Below are positions 1 to 12,505 of a stretch of 64,000 nt of DNA, in pieces. The stretch comes from Hypomyces perniciosus (Eukaryota; Ascomycota; Sordariomycetes; Hypocreales; Hypocreaceae). A program made the position numbers and the translations under genes. The notes beneath the pieces were generated by a model, which was given only the letters and a program-made list of their open reading frames with translations, made no database searches and had not been told where the DNA came from. Every line of letters starts with the position of its first letter. Within the stretch, counting starts at the first letter, position 1. The stretch lies in contig SPDT01000002.1 of the NCBI GenBank assembly GCA_008477525.1, positions 744,001-808,000 on the forward strand, given 5' to 3'.

Positions 1-482
1 CCCATCGGTTGTCTTTCACCACTTCCGACCACGATATGCCCAAGAAAAAGGAAGAATAAATATTCCCCTTGCTGATGACAGTTGCCCAGACGGTTCCAAA
101 CAGGGTCCGCAGGACACAGCATGAGAGAATCAAGAGTAGAAGAATAAACGAACAAACGAATTTTGCAAGCAAAAAAAAAAAGGTACAAGTGCTGGAGGTG
201 AGTCTCCTAACCACCTGCTACATATATATATATATGGGCAATCAACTTTATTCAAGCAATCGGGGTGCTGACAGTGACGAAAACGGTCTGGGTTACCACC
301 ACTGTCACATGGGGGCTGCACCCTGATAATGGCAGAGACTGGGATGGGAAAGTCGTGGGCGTAGCACCATCAGGAATATGTGGCTTTCCCGGAAGGTCGG
401 GGACAATAGTGTTCACGGCGTTCGAGTTCCCAGCATCGGCTTTTGGCCCCGGCGCAATTGGCATATCCTCCGTGTCATCCTT
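1..482. other. Non-coding flank downstream of GH55 gene
   Basis: No supportable gene. It holds the presumed 3' untranslated and terminator region of the minus-strand glucanase that ends at 483, an A11-type run near 170-181 and a short TA microsatellite near 221-234. Confidence 0.6.
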
Positions 483-2819
483 CTATGATGTCTCGAAGGA
501 GACGATTGAACCGCAGAAGTTGTTTCGGTTTTGCGAGTCCAGAACAGCTGGGGCTCCATTAAGAGTGACCATGTTGATACTGGCCTTGGTGTTGAGGCCA
601 AATATCTTGACATGCGAATTCTGGATGTCAACCATGTTGTCCTGGCAGTTGTTGTCATCGACACACTGCTGGGTGTAGTTGTCGAAGAAGCTGTACAGGC
701 CCGCACCATAGACCAAAATGTCGCGAGAGCTCAAAACACGAAGACCCCAAGTGCGTGCGCATTTAGCTGAGGTGCACTTGGACCAGTCAGGGTCGGCGTA
801 GAGGGCATTGGTTTTGAATGGAACCTTGGCGTCGGGGTTGCCCTGGTAGTAGGCAGTCTCCGTCTGGATGAGAGCCATGTAAACGTTCTGAGCCTTGTTG
901 ACGACGTAGTTGTAGAGGACATTGTGCTCAGACGCGGTACCCCACAGCCATGCACCCTTGGTGCTCTCAAGTAGGAGACCTCGGCCGTTGTAAAGGTTGA
1001 TTTGGCTGTGGTCGCTAAGGTCGAGCTCGTGATCAGCAACCCACAGCCAATTGTTCTCCATGTAGATGCTGGCCGATGAAGTGACGTGCAGGAGCATAAA
1101 GGCACCAAAGCAGGCTGGGTTGGGGGTGGTGGTCACGAAAGGTGTCTTGACACAGGTGTTTGACTGCAACTGAGTACCGGCAGAACCACCAACGCGGAAA
1201 TGGACATCGAAGAGACCAGCAGAGCCCTTGGATGCGCCAGCGACGTTCCACTCCATCAGGATGGCACCAGGCTGAGGGCCCAGGGTTTGGAACATGAGAT
1301 CTTGAATCTCCACGTTGCCGACATCACCTTTCTGACCAACCTGCCAGACTGGCTTGGGGTTGTTCTGGTCCTTAAACTTGGTACCGCCGGCCATGATGAG
1401 GGGCCAAACCTCGCCGACAATCTTGATGTTCTTGGGGACTCTGACGGTATCGGTGATGACATAGGCGCCGTGGTCGAAGTAAACAATCTGGTTAGCGGTA
1501 ACACTGTTGAACACAGCCTGGATAGCGGCGGTATCATCGGTCACGCCGTCGCCCTTGGCGCCCCTGGACTTGACGGACACGAAGTTGGAAGCGGGGACAG
1601 TGTTGTACTGAGGCCTGCTCTTGGTGAAAATCTTACCGGAGCCATCGACCAGGGCAGCAGGCTTGCTAACGGCAGCACGAGGGCCCTGCACAGCGTTACC
1701 GGCGTTGTTGACGTAGGCGCGACCCTGAGTCCAGGAGTTGATGAGAGTGTTTCCACCGAGGACGGTTGCGCCAGTGGCGGAGTTTCGGACGGCAATAGGA
1801 ACATTGGCAGTCACGTCGACGTTGTCGAGAACCAGGGAGCCTCGGGTTCCGCTCTGGCTTGTGCTATAGACGGTGGCAATGGCGACCTGTGTGTTGGAAA
1901 TCTTGCTATCGAGGAGCAAGACGGAGCCTACTTGCTGGTTGGCGGTTCCGCCGGCGGTGATATCAAGACCGATGTTGGCGTTGTTGATGCTGACGCCATG
2001 GAAAGACCAGCCCCAGTTCCAGTTCATGTAGATAGCGGTCTGGCAGCCATCGAAGACAAGGTTGCGGGTGGTGAACTGCTGGTTGCCGATGAACATGCCC
2101 AAAGCACCACCGCGGAAGGTGAGGTCGGTCATGAAGCCTCCTGAGCCATTTTCCATGAACATACCCTGCTGCTTGTTGTTGGAGGTCTTGTCCTGGCTCA
2201 TGATGAACTCCAGATTCTGGAGCGAGGTGGCCTGGGCGACCTGCCAGTGGATACCGGTACCGGTGTTGATGGGCTGGGCTGTCAGGTCAATCTTGAGGTT
2301 GCGAACTTGGCGGAAGAAGTTGTTCTGGTTGGTGTACCAGTTCTCGGGGTCATAAGGATCAGAGTCAATGACGGCGATACCGGCAAATTTGGGAGCAGCC
2401 TTGAGGGTAGGGAGGTTGGTAACATCACCGATGAGGTGAGTATAGTACCAAAGAATGAGGGGCTTAGAAACGAGATAGGTGCCGGGAGGGATGTAGACGA
2501 GAGCAGGAGTGATGGTGGAGGAGTCGCAGCCCTTGCCACATCGGTTGCCGTCGCTGAGGGCCCTGTTGATGGCGTCGGTGTCATCGGTGACACCATCACC
2601 CTTCGCACCGTAGTCTAGAACATTGCGGTAGATCTTGTGGCTGGAGGAGCCATAAGCAACTACGCCCTGGCGCTTGATGTTTGGCAGCCACCAGTTGGTC
2701 GCCCGGGCATTGACGGCCTTCTCCTGGGCTACAGGGATAGGGTTGGGAGCGGCAGTGGCCGGAGCGACGAAGCCCAAGGCCAGAAGAGAGGCCGTCAAGA
2801 TGGTTGAAAGTCCCATCAT
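483..2819 (-). CDS. Secreted GH55 exo-beta-1,3-glucanase
   Basis: This 778-residue single-exon protein matches the glycoside hydrolase 55 family, which releases glucose from the non-reducing end of beta-1,3-glucans outside the cell. The N-terminus is a typical signal peptide (hydrophobic residues about 4-23 ending in ATA-AP). A Lys-Arg pair at about 49-50 could be a Kex2-type processing site. Two right-handed beta-helix halves each open with the family signature YGAKGDGVTDD (about residue 70) or RGAKGDGVTDD (about 419), as expected for the tandem pectate-lyase-like fold of GH55. Length is normal for the family. Two ATGs lie in tandem (2817-2819 and 2814-2816), so the start may be either. Roles in wall remodelling or mycoparasitic/entomopathogenic attack are family knowledge, not shown here. 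The 5.2 kb upstream gap is unusually long. Confidence 0.93.
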   Translation of the reverse strand: MMGLSTILTASLLALGFVAPATAAPNPIPVAQEKAVNARATNWWLPNIKRQGVVAYGSSSHKIYRNVLDYGAKGDGVTDDTDAINRALSDGNRCGKGCDSSTITPALVYIPPGTYLVSKPLILWYYTHLIGDVTNLPTLKAAPKFAGIAVIDSDPYDPENWYTNQNNFFRQVRNLKIDLTAQPINTGTGIHWQVAQATSLQNLEFIMSQDKTSNNKQQGMFMENGSGGFMTDLTFRGGALGMFIGNQQFTTRNLVFDGCQTAIYMNWNWGWSFHGVSINNANIGLDITAGGTANQQVGSVLLLDSKISNTQVAIATVYSTSQSGTRGSLVLDNVDVTANVPIAVRNSATGATVLGGNTLINSWTQGRAYVNNAGNAVQGPRAAVSKPAALVDGSGKIFTKSRPQYNTVPASNFVSVKSRGAKGDGVTDDTAAIQAVFNSVTANQIVYFDHGAYVITDTVRVPKNIKIVGEVWPLIMAGGTKFKDQNNPKPVWQVGQKGDVGNVEIQDLMFQTLGPQPGAILMEWNVAGASKGSAGLFDVHFRVGGSAGTQLQSNTCVKTPFVTTTPNPACFGAFMLLHVTSSASIYMENNWLWVADHELDLSDHSQINLYNGRGLLLESTKGAWLWGTASEHNVLYNYVVNKAQNVYMALIQTETAYYQGNPDAKVPFKTNALYADPDWSKCTSAKCARTWGLRVLSSRDILVYGAGLYSFFDNYTQQCVDDNNCQDNMVDIQNSHVKIFGLNTKASINMVTLNGAPAVLDSQNRNNFCGSIVSFETS

Positions 2820-4015
2820 GACGGGAAGCAGCTCGTGCGAATCCGAGCCTGAAGCTGTTGTAGCGGCTGGTGTTGATGTTGGTGAGGATTGTATTCAGAG
2901 ACAACCGATGGCGCAAGCTACACGAGAGAAACAGAGTCAGTGGCTTGTACGAAGTTGAGTGTTTGTTTGCTATAAACCAAGAATGGTGGTATATATATGC
3001 GTGATAGGCGAATGAGGAGGACAAAGGGGCAGGTTTTGGCGAGAGATGTAGAGTGAGAGACGCGTGTCTGAGGAAGAGACTGACTCTGAATGCCCTCCTT
3101 GAAGCTTCAAGCCTTGACTGAGAGAGGGTTGATGAGGATGGGGAGTGGTGACAAGAAATGGAGGGAAAACTGAGGCCGAGAAGGGGGCCTTTAATAGATG
3201 TGAGCAGTGAATGGTGAAAGAGGGAAGACAATGACAATAGCTGGATGAATAGGAGTGGTGATGTGTGGCAGCCGGCTATATTGAACCGACCCCAGACCGC
3301 CCACCATCACGCGGCGATTACGTCTTGCATGAGACCGAGAGAAATGTGAGGCCAAGTCGAATGGGGCGTAAGGCAGCTTCTCATTTGGGAGAGGGCGTGT
3401 TGGGGTCATGAGGCACTGGCCATATCCAACTCTCTGATGTTTGGCAAACGTGGAGCGACAAAGAGAGATGCATGCCAACACCAAGACCAACCCCCAGCAC
3501 TCCCCACGTCTCTCCACCTCGTCTCCATTGAAGATGACACCTCCGCATGCAACAGCAGCGTTGCATTCACTTACCAATCAGGCCAAGTTTGTCCGTATAC
3601 AGTTGGGAATAGCCGCAACTGCTGCTAGCACTCCGTAGTAGCTTCGTGATGCTGGAGATGCAGCGCCAGCCTGGTCAGCACAGAGGATGACGGGCCGAAA
3701 AAGGAGTGGGCCAATGAAGCGCCGAGATGGAGAAGGAGGAATACCAAGCGCCAAGATGGTGTAGTGGACGGAAACGAAAGACAGATTGAGAACAGCAAGG
3801 AAGAAATGAATGGAGTCTTGTGGGTTTGGCGACAAAGAGAGAGAGAGAGAGAATGTACACTCAAGGAGTGGAAGTGGTGAAAGTCAAGTCAAAGTTGAAG
3901 GTCAAGGCAATTGCAGAAAAGGGAACGGCAGCTGGCAGACGAGGGAGCTTGCCTTATATTCACCCCTATCTAAAAATGGATTGGGCGCCATCTCTCTCTT
4001 TGCTGGTCGATTACT

Positions 4016-4062
4016 CGTACGGAGTATACTTACTAACAACAATACGGAGTACTCCGTGCTTA
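4016..4062. repeat. TACGGAGTA/TACTCCGTA palindromic cluster
   Basis: Two TACGGAGTA-type words, the second forming the palindrome ACGGAGTACTCCGT. This is one of many dispersed intergenic copies in the window. Confidence 0.7.
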
Positions 4063-4917
4063 GTATGTAATAATGAAAAAAAAAAAAATGAAAAAAGTGA
4101 CTGTACGCACTGAGGAATCAGAGACAAGACAGGCTCACTGACAGCCTTGATCCATGTCCATGACCCCATGAACGGCATTTTTAGGAGCCACATATTTACT
4201 TAGCCGCCACAGCGGAGTTGTGGAGCCTTGGCTTGTTACCCAGGCACGCTGTCATGCAATTGGTCGCCCGTTTCTTGTTCATGAGCGTCGTTTCGGACAC
4301 GCTCAACCGTGAGCCTCTGGAATGGCCCTCGAGCTCCGTTTCCTACAGCGCGCGCGTGCATGAAACGAACAAGAGGTCGACTCTTGGGAGCGCTCAAGGC
4401 CAAGGGTTCGGTTATGCCCCATGATGCTGATGCGACAGCGCACGAATGAATGAGCGAGACACGCCGAGAGGGCGCGCAGCACAAAGAAAAAGTTCAGCTG
4501 GCTGGACGACTGACGACTGACGATTGACGATGATGTACGAAGTACAAAGCCTCAGGCAGTGAGTGTGGTTCGGTTCGTGAAGCTGGAACGTTGTGCAGCC
4601 CAGCCCAACAATGCCCAATCCGCGTACTCCGTTAACCTCCTTCGTACTCCGTAGATCGATCTGAGATGGGCTTTCTGCTCCTAATGCTTAGCGCCGGTGC
4701 TAGGGGAATGCCCCTGGCTTTGGCTTAAGCCGACTGATCAATAGTACGAAGTAGCCCACTGGACTTTCTTAGCATTGGGCTTTGTGCGCAATCCAGACTC
4801 CATATCGTATAGCGAGCGGATATTGATGAGATCAATGATGATGGCCTGCACGAACAATGGAATCTGCTCCGTTGCGGGCAAATATCTCGCCCGTGTTGCA
4901 TAAGCTATTAACTAATA

Positions 4918-4948
4918 GTACTACTTCGTACTCCGTACTCCGTACTAT
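4918..4948. repeat. Tandem CTTCGTACTCCGTACTCCGTACT cluster
   Basis: One TACTTCGTA word runs directly into two overlapping TACTCCGTA words, showing that the two variants belong to one repeat type. Confidence 0.7.
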
Positions 4949-5888
4949 GCCCGGAAATCTCAAAAGGCAGCTGAATCATCATTCTCCAGGAACCCCTGAG
5001 GTCCTCTGACTCAAATCGGATTCAACAGCGAAATCTATACATATACTATGCACAACGATGATCCAAATTTCACGTTTGGGGTTGCACGCGCAGCAGCCCA
5101 GCATGAATGCAACCCCATCTTAATCAATCATCTGCATTTACATGTCATCAGCTACAAACCGGTGAGATTGCCGTTCATCCCTAGTACTCCGCACCCTCCC
5201 CAGGCATCTCCCTCCTTTTCACATGGCGCGTGGCGCACGGCGCATTTAGTGTTCACCGTTCCAGTCACCAGATCGCAATGCATGTGGTCCCTCTTGTAGC
5301 TTCCAGGCTTGCCAGTGGCAATAGTACTACTACTACGAAGTAATAGTACGAGTACATGCATACCAAGACTGCCCCTTTCAGAGGGCCATCTCCAGTTCTC
5401 CACCAACCGCGTCGTGGCGACGGGCTAATAGACACATAGCTCGTCCAATGTCTCGGAGCCAAGAGCGTTTGTCCGTAAGACTGACCGTTTTCAAGGCTGC
5501 CGTTGTTCGTACTATCTGCCCGTACGAAGTGCTCCGTACCTCTGTCGAAATAGGGGACCTGGGACAATTTCTTCACAACACAGACACGTTATTCAAGGAT
5601 CGTTAATGGCCTGCAAAACAACGGGTCTTGTCCCGAATAGACGGAGTGCGGGGGTCGTGATTGGCTGGCATTGAGCACATACTACGGAGTACACAAAGGC
5701 AACCCTTGGTGAATACCTCACTAATAATAATCACACGCAAAACGTCATCAACCGCAACACAGTTCACAAGTTCTTACGCATTCTTCCCTCCCTTTAATCT
5801 CTCAGTCTTCATTCCTTGTGCTCCGTACACCATCGCCTCGGCTACGCTTGTAATAGTCCCCTCCTGACAGGCTAACACGGGAGAAAAA

Positions 5889-5913
5889 CACACACACACA
5901 CACACACACACAC
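5889..5913. repeat. (CA)n microsatellite
   Basis: About 12 uninterrupted CA units in the intergenic region. Confidence 0.9.
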
Positions 5914-6143
5914 CGGAATGAGCCGACTTACACACACTCTCTCACACTCACACAACTTGCTCAACCCACAAGCCCCGCCACGTCATTTGTCGTTGCATCC
6001 TCTTGCATGTTGCATCCCGGTGCTTCCAATCCGCCCGGAGAGATGCCGGCGAATTTCTCGATACCTACTTCGTAGCTCGCTCAGGTCTCCCGCTCTAGCC
6101 CTCTTATCCTCTAGCTCTCTACTCTTGAGCCCTCTGGCAGCTT

Positions 6144-6192
6144 ATACTACTACTACTACTCCGTACTACTACTACTACTTCGTACTACTACT
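6144..6192. repeat. (TAC)n with embedded TACTCCGTA and TACTTCGTA
   Basis: A TAC trinucleotide run is interrupted once by TACTCCGTA and once by TACTTCGTA, suggesting that the dispersed 9-mers arise from or seed TAC microsatellites. Confidence 0.75.
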
Positions 6193-8076
6193 GCGAAATA
6201 GCCGGCTAGCTTTCTTTCGTGCACATTCCGCCCCTTGCAAGCGAACTCTCTCGGGGCCAAGAGTCTGGTTCCGCTCCAGATCAGGTAACCGAGCCATACG
6301 ATACGCTTCATATTACCCACCCTTCCTCCCGCGCCGCGGCAGTATGTATGCAAATGAAGAAAACGAATGCCGTGACTCCCCGACCAACAACATCTTAGCA
6401 CTCCACTGTCGATTTTTGCTCATACTAACAAGTGCATACGAAGTACATCGTCTTGCGCTCTCGCCGATGCAGATATTAGCTGCAAGGCACGGGCGTTCCC
6501 TCGGAATCACTCCCCCCCTCCCCCCCACAATGCATGGCATGACGCAAGGATTCTCTCTCTTCTTCGGCGGCATTTTCCCCCAGATTGTACAAAGTACAAA
6601 GTACTACTACTCCGTATTATGTAGGATGATCAGATAGGTAATACTATCTCACACATTGCCCCACAAAATACGGGATATACGCCTCCAGACTTTCTGAGCT
6701 TTTGCTTGCATCTTCCAGATGTGCCGAGCGAACATCAACCGCAAAAAGCCAACCGTGGTGGTCGAAATGGGCGCAATGGCTGCGATACGGACTGAGTATT
6801 GCAGAGTCCAGGCGTACTCCCAAATTCTTGTGATATCTAGCATCGATCTATGATACCTACCTACCTACCTACCTGGTAGGTACTGAAGAAACACACATGA
6901 TCTACCTATGACTAACGACTTACATACAAGTTTCCACTGTCGTCATAGTTCACAACCCAACCACCAACAAGCAACAAATACAAATCATACAAACTAACTC
7001 TCATAATAAACTCCATCCGATTACTTATTATTACTTCTTACTCTCTCACACAACCCCATCTTCCCTACTACCTAATACCACCTAGTAATACTTCTCCTCT
7101 CCACACTTTTCCTCTCTCCTCCGCATCATCCCCCTTGTCCCCATTCTCCGCACGCAACTCGGCCAAACCCGCTCCCCCACCACCCATCATTTTCTCATCA
7201 GATCACCAGATCACATACATACATTTGTGCCGCGGTCCATCTTCGGCTTAGCCCTCTCCTGCGGCGCATATTCTCCATCTAGCCAAGTCCGCTCCCACAG
7301 GGGGAGAAGAAGAAGAAAACGCCACTTCGCTTGCAACCCCAGCTTTTTTCTCTCCGGCTCTCGTTTTCGTCTTTCATGTGGAGTAGCATTCTTACTCGCT
7401 CGCGGTGATAGCTTCAGCTTCCAAGAAAGAAAACAGCCGGCTGGGCTGAGTTTGCCATCGTGATGGGGTTGTTTTGGGCCCACTTTGAAACTTTGACACA
7501 CACACCCTTCATGGTTCCAAACAAGCACTTCTCTTCTCGCATGTACAACAATATCACAAAATGCCAAGAACGAAAAAAAAAAGAAAAAAAAGTCAAACAT
7601 GTGAAAGTCAAGACATGGTCATTCCCCAAAAGTCCAGTGCTCTCTATATGGCCATCGCTAATCAAAACCCGCTTGTTGTTACCCCAAAATTCTGAATCAT
7701 TGCCATTTCCTTTTGAACAAAATAGGAGAAGCCAGAAACCGCCGGCAGCTCCCGAGATGTATGTATGTATTCCCCCATAGACGAGAGGCTGCTAAACAAA
7801 CCAATTGCCATAAACGAAAAAAAAAAATCCATGCTTGTTTGTCCCCAACAAACAAAAATTTCATAACCCAAGAACCCTACCCAATACCAACCCTCCGTAT
7901 AAACAGCAAAGGTCCCACGCCCCCATCCATCCCATCCAGTCTCATGTCATGAGAGAAAAAAAGTCAAGGAAGAAAAAAAAATCGCAAAGATAATAAGGCC
8001 GAAGAGCGCGCATCGGTGGCACGGCGTCTGACATGGGGTTCCACAGTTGCTTCTAGAGTCGGTCCGGATGACCTCA

Positions 8077-10390
8077 TTAGATTAAGCTGCTCGGGTTTCC
8101 ACTCTCCAGCATCTCGATACCATCCACGTCCGCGCCAAAGTCCATAATCAGAATCTTGGGGTCTTGTCCCGTGCTGACAATTCGCCTGTAGTCGCTCTTG
8201 GCACTAAGGACCCAGCTTGCGTGCCACCGTGGGAAGTCGAGCAGCTGATGGCCGGTCTCCATGTCCCAGACCTTGATGTCCGTGTCATAGCTGCCGCTAA
8301 CAAGCCTCCCGCTGACGCTGTCAATATGCAAGCTTCGCACAAGGTTTTCGTGCGCCCGCATCTCCCGCACGCACTCGCCCGTGTTGGCGTCCCAGATGCG
8401 AATCACCTTGTCGTTCCCAGCCGAAGCCACGTATCGGCCATCCTCTGAAAACTGAGAGCACGCCAGACCCTTGGTGTGTCCGGCAAACTCGCGAATATTC
8501 TTGCCCGTGTCAATGTTCCACAGCTTCACACGGAAGTCTCCTGAGCAAGACACAATGGTATTTCCACGCATCTGAACAGCATTGACGGGGCCAGTGTGCC
8601 CGCGAAGCTGACGAAGAAGCGTTCCCGTCTCTCGATCCCAAACACAGATGCTAATGTCTTTGCTGCAGGTCACGATGTGTTTCTTATCAAACGCCAGGTC
8701 GAGCACTGCCGCTGTGTGGTGACGGAGTCGTCGGATAGGCCGATAACCATTCTGCATGTCGTACACAAGACAAGTGGAGTCTGACGAGCCCGTCACCATA
8801 ATCTCTTCATCATACTGTAAGCACAGAATGGACGCTTTGTGGTGTTCTGAAAACGATGCTACCCGAGGGGTCGACAGCGCCGTCTTGCGATTGTCAGAGC
8901 ATGTCGCGTAGTGAGCCGGGTTGCCTTCTGCATCCGCCAGCATGGTAGCACTGTTGACGACCTCGGGAGGCCCGATAATCAGGCGGCACTCCAAAGTGTG
9001 CATATCCCAGATTCGGATAGTCTTATCTCTAGAGCCAGAGATGATTTTGAACCTAATGAGGTCAGTCATTGTTTTAAGGGGGCTTGGTGAAAGAGGAGGC
9101 GTACTCATCAAATTGTAAGCAATATATGCTGTCAGTATGCCCATTCAGATAGACAGGCCGAGCTTTACCCTCCTTCCATCTCTGGCTCAACTCGAGTTTG
9201 GCACGATAGATCCGTTTCCAGTCATTGGTAGGAACCACATCAGGAACTCCAAGACCAGTGCCTGCCTTAATAGGGCCACTAGTGGCATATGTTGCAGTCG
9301 TTTCCCTAAGACACGACTCCCGCCAAATGTGCTGATTGCTGACAACCTTCTTCCAGCTCTCGGAGACGATGCTTGCCTTTGCGAGAGCTGCGGCATCCAG
9401 ATAGGCCAAAATGTGAATGGCCAGTTCGGTCGGTAGCTTTGTGATGAAGTCTACCCTGCTGATGTTGCTATCTTGAGCGGGAACAGACTCTCCATCCGCT
9501 GTTTCAGACTCGGGGAATGGCTCCGTCACGACAATGCCAATACCGCTTTCGCGGTCGTTGCCATCCTCACTGGAGGCATGCAGCCACCTATTCTGCATTG
9601 CCGCTGACGCCTTTGCGGCTGCTCCGGTATTCATGGGTATGATCGGGGGCTCGTCTCCCAGCGCGGGGATAGGCAAGTGAGAGGTGTTGAGATCCCGCTG
9701 TGGCATTGGTGGGTAGTCGTGCATAATCTCTAGGCCGTGGGAAGATCGTGAGCGGCGGAAACTTGTAGCCCGGCGCAAACGATTCCATGTTGAGTGGGCA
9801 GTCGTTGGTCGAGTGTGTAATATTTGCTCCTCGTAAACAGGCTCCTCAGTGGTCATTGAGGGCCTGCGGTTGACTATCCCCTTGAGTGACGAAGAGGCCC
9901 GACGGATGGCACCCTTGATTGTCCCAGCGGTGCTTTGAGCACGGGCACGGCCGCCTCGAGAAGATAGCTCGCGCGCATCGTCGGAGTCGTCGATAACAAG
10001 CTCATTGATTTGTCGCGGCAAGTTGAGAGTATCATCGTGTCCAAACATGGACGACTTGGGCCGGCACCAGGGCAGAGTCAGGCTCAGGCTTCGAAAGCGC
10101 TGTTCATGGGATGGGCGAGGTGCACCCGCACCAGCACCCGCACCAGAAGCACCGGCGGCTGTTCCCATCGCACAAGGCTGAAGATGGTCCGGCATCGTTG
10201 CCGTCTGGCCAGGCACCGCGTCCTCGACTGGGAGGATCCTTCGTGTCATCACACAGCCTTCAACCTCGCCCAAGTCTGGCTTCGTGGAAAGCAAATCGAG
10301 ATCCCGTTGTATATCTGCCTTTTGCGTGATTGATAGCGAGTCTAGCCAGCCAGCCAAGGTTAGCCGTCGTTCCTCAGTGAATTTGTCCAC
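8077..10390 (-). CDS. FWD1: F-box/WD40 SCF ubiquitin-ligase adaptor, beta-TrCP/FWD-1-like
   Basis: Substrate adaptor of an SCF ubiquitin ligase. Two coding exons (10390-9105 and 9052-8077) flank a 52 bp GT..AG intron (9053-9104), giving about 753 residues. An F-box with the core LPTELAIHILAYLD sits near residue 330, followed by a linker and seven WD40 repeats to the C-terminus. Repeat blades such as LCLQYDE..TGSSDST and VTCSKDISICVWDR follow beta-TrCP/Slimb more closely than Cdc4 or Met30/SCON-2. The Neurospora member, FWD-1, degrades the clock protein FRQ. The N-terminal TEERRLTLAGWLDSL stretch looks like the helical region ahead of the F-box. The true start is unresolved: the open frame begins with GTG directly after an in-frame TGA, and an ATG at 10395-10393 is in another frame (see findings). 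Confidence 0.87.
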
Positions 10391-12505
10391 TCATGAACTG
10401 GTATCCGAATGCTTTTTATCCAAGCCTGTCGCTGAGAGCCTGCATGGTCCTGAAATAACGCTGCAGCCCTAAACAGGGGCTCGACCAATAGCTAGAAGTT
10501 ATTGCGTTCGTACCTGACCAAAAAAAGGTGTATTCGTTCTCGAGGGATCGATCACGGTCGAGGAATTGGCGAGGGAAGAGTCAGAGGAGGGGGTTCCGTC
10601 CGACTTGAAGGAGGCCCAAAGGCCAGCGGATGTCGATCAACTGCGTCGAGTGGCAGGGAGCGAGCGTCGGCGATGTTTCGTAGTAATATTAGGCGGAGAC
10701 AGGACAAGATAAGACGAAAGCGAGGATTCGGTCGGGCGCGTTTCTCCAACACGCAGGGAAATCGACAAAGATGTAGTCGCAAGGGAAACCAGACAGACAC
10801 ACAGAGAGACAGCGAGACGGCAGAGATTATTCAAATAATTAAATTAGTCGGGCGAGGGCTCGTGGCGGTGGATGTTTTGAGGACTGGAATGCGGGCGGAC
10901 AATAATGGGCGGTCTCGCCTTGCGGATGGCGCTACTTGACGCGGCGGCCATACACTACCAAGTAGTGAGGTACGACGACTCGTCAGTGGTTTGTTTGGTT
11001 GCTGACCACCACACGCACTGCCTCGTGTACAGTGTACACGCACGGAGGCTCCGTTGGCTGCGGATTGAGAGGCGCAAGGCGATGTTAGCTGCGAACCTGG
11101 CAAAGACCGTCGACAGCACCGGTGAGGATGGAAATGCAGGAGAAGAGGAATCGGTGGAAAAGAGAGGCGCGTTGGTTGGCTGATACGGCGCTTCAATCCA
11201 ATCCGACATGCTGGCTGAACGGCTATTTGCCCAATTACCCAATTACAGGTACGAAGTACATAGTACTACTACTACTACTACTCTGTACTGTACTTCGTAC
11301 AGTGAATAGAAAGCTTATCGCCCCTGGCAAGGGATGGATCCAGCGGTGCACTTCTACTGTAACCCCCCAGATTTCACTGCGACTGGCCCCTAGCAGACTG
11401 AAACCGTGGTGGAGAGCATCACCGACATTTGAGGATCAGCACTCCATCTCGCTCTGGGGATGCCCCTTATGACCTCTGTCACCTTCTCATGGCCCAATAG
11501 TACTACTACTCGCCTCATGCATCAAATAATTCGCCTCTGACTCGTGACCCTGGATAACTTCCCCTGACTAGCAAAAGTCTAAGCCTATGGAATACATTTA
11601 CCGAAGCCGAAAAAAACTCTCCTCTAAAAAAAAATTTGGGCTCCTGTCCAGAGTTTGATGCCACTCAATAGTCCGTACTATTAAAAGAAATAGCGGCGGT
11701 GCAGCGGTCAACCACAACTCAATCTACTATTAGTAGTAGATGGATAGAAGGCGGGGTGTCCGAGCGCCAACCAACAAAGTCGGATTGCAGATCTTCAACT
11801 TTTTTTTTCTTAGATTTTCCCTCACTATTCGCCACATCTCCACAGCTCCTCCATAATGTTCCGTGTAAATTCGGGCTTTACATGATGGCATCCACTCAAG
11901 AGCTGCCAGCAGCGTTTCGAGATTTGCTGTCTTCTATGTACTTCGTACGTCAATCGCCACGGAGAGGTGTAAACATGGTTTCAGAGGCCATTCACAGACC
12001 CGAGCGTCGAAACCGTCGTCTTACGAGTACATATTAGTATTACTCGGCACCTGCAGCTGCTGACATGCGGACCGGTTAAGGGCCAAGAAAGCCACAGGGC
12101 ATTGTGGGATTGTGCACTGCATCGGGCAGGATAAGCAGCAAGTGCGGGAGTATTTATGAAAACATTGAGACATTGACAGCCTTCAATGTCATTCATCTAT
12201 CTGAAACAACTACCCCGAGCATGTCAAGTCACAACTTACAACCTCAAGATCATCTTATACGGTGCCTGTTGCCTGTTGCTTGTTGCCTCTGAGATAATTA
12301 TGTGAGTCGTTCGTTACAATACGATGTTGTGGAGTTGTGGATCAAGGATTTCCCCGACTCTTTATGCATGTGCCCGATTCCCAGCATCCGAAGACATGTT
12401 GATTGCGCATGCATTGTTCGGTAAGGCTGTCAAAGCCCAACCAACACACAACACTTCCAATTTCAAATTCACTTGCATCTTGCATCTTGATTCACCCTCA
12501 TCATC
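10391..12505. other. Intergenic region between divergent genes
   Basis: Promoter region of the F-box gene (left) and of the small membrane-protein gene (right). No supportable gene. It contains a TACGAAGTA/TAC(n)/TACTTCGTA cluster at 11249-11300 and further copies near 11497 and 11937. Confidence 0.6.
11249..11300. repeat. TACGAAGTA-(TAC)n-TACTTCGTA inverted cluster
   Basis: TACGAAGTA on the left and TACTTCGTA on the right are reverse complements and flank a TAC microsatellite, so the segment could fold into a hairpin. Confidence 0.7.

Larger units (their letters stand above)
2820..8076. other. 5.2 kb gene-poor intergenic region
   Basis: No ORF here has protein-like composition. The longest (5918-6637, +) is low-complexity and full of microsatellite. 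The region holds a GA run (about 3836-3852), a CA run (about 5889-5913), a TAC run (about 6144-6192), CCTA repeats near 6850-6875, and many copies of TACTCCGTA/TACGGAGTA and TACTTCGTA/TACGAAGTA. It contains the promoter of the GH55 gene and the 3' region of the F-box gene. Confidence 0.6.

Noticed and set aside
1200..2144. 314-codon open frame antisense to the GH55 gene
   Set aside because: Mirror of the glucanase coding strand with Gly/Asp/Val bias; the sense gene explains the lack of stops.
6144..6192. Possible CRISPR-like array
   Set aside because: The repeats are simple TAC units without spacers, and the genome is eukaryotic.
5918..6637. 239-codon plus-strand open frame
   Set aside because: It runs through CA and TAC microsatellites and has low-complexity Ser/Leu/Arg/Tyr composition without domains; most likely chance.
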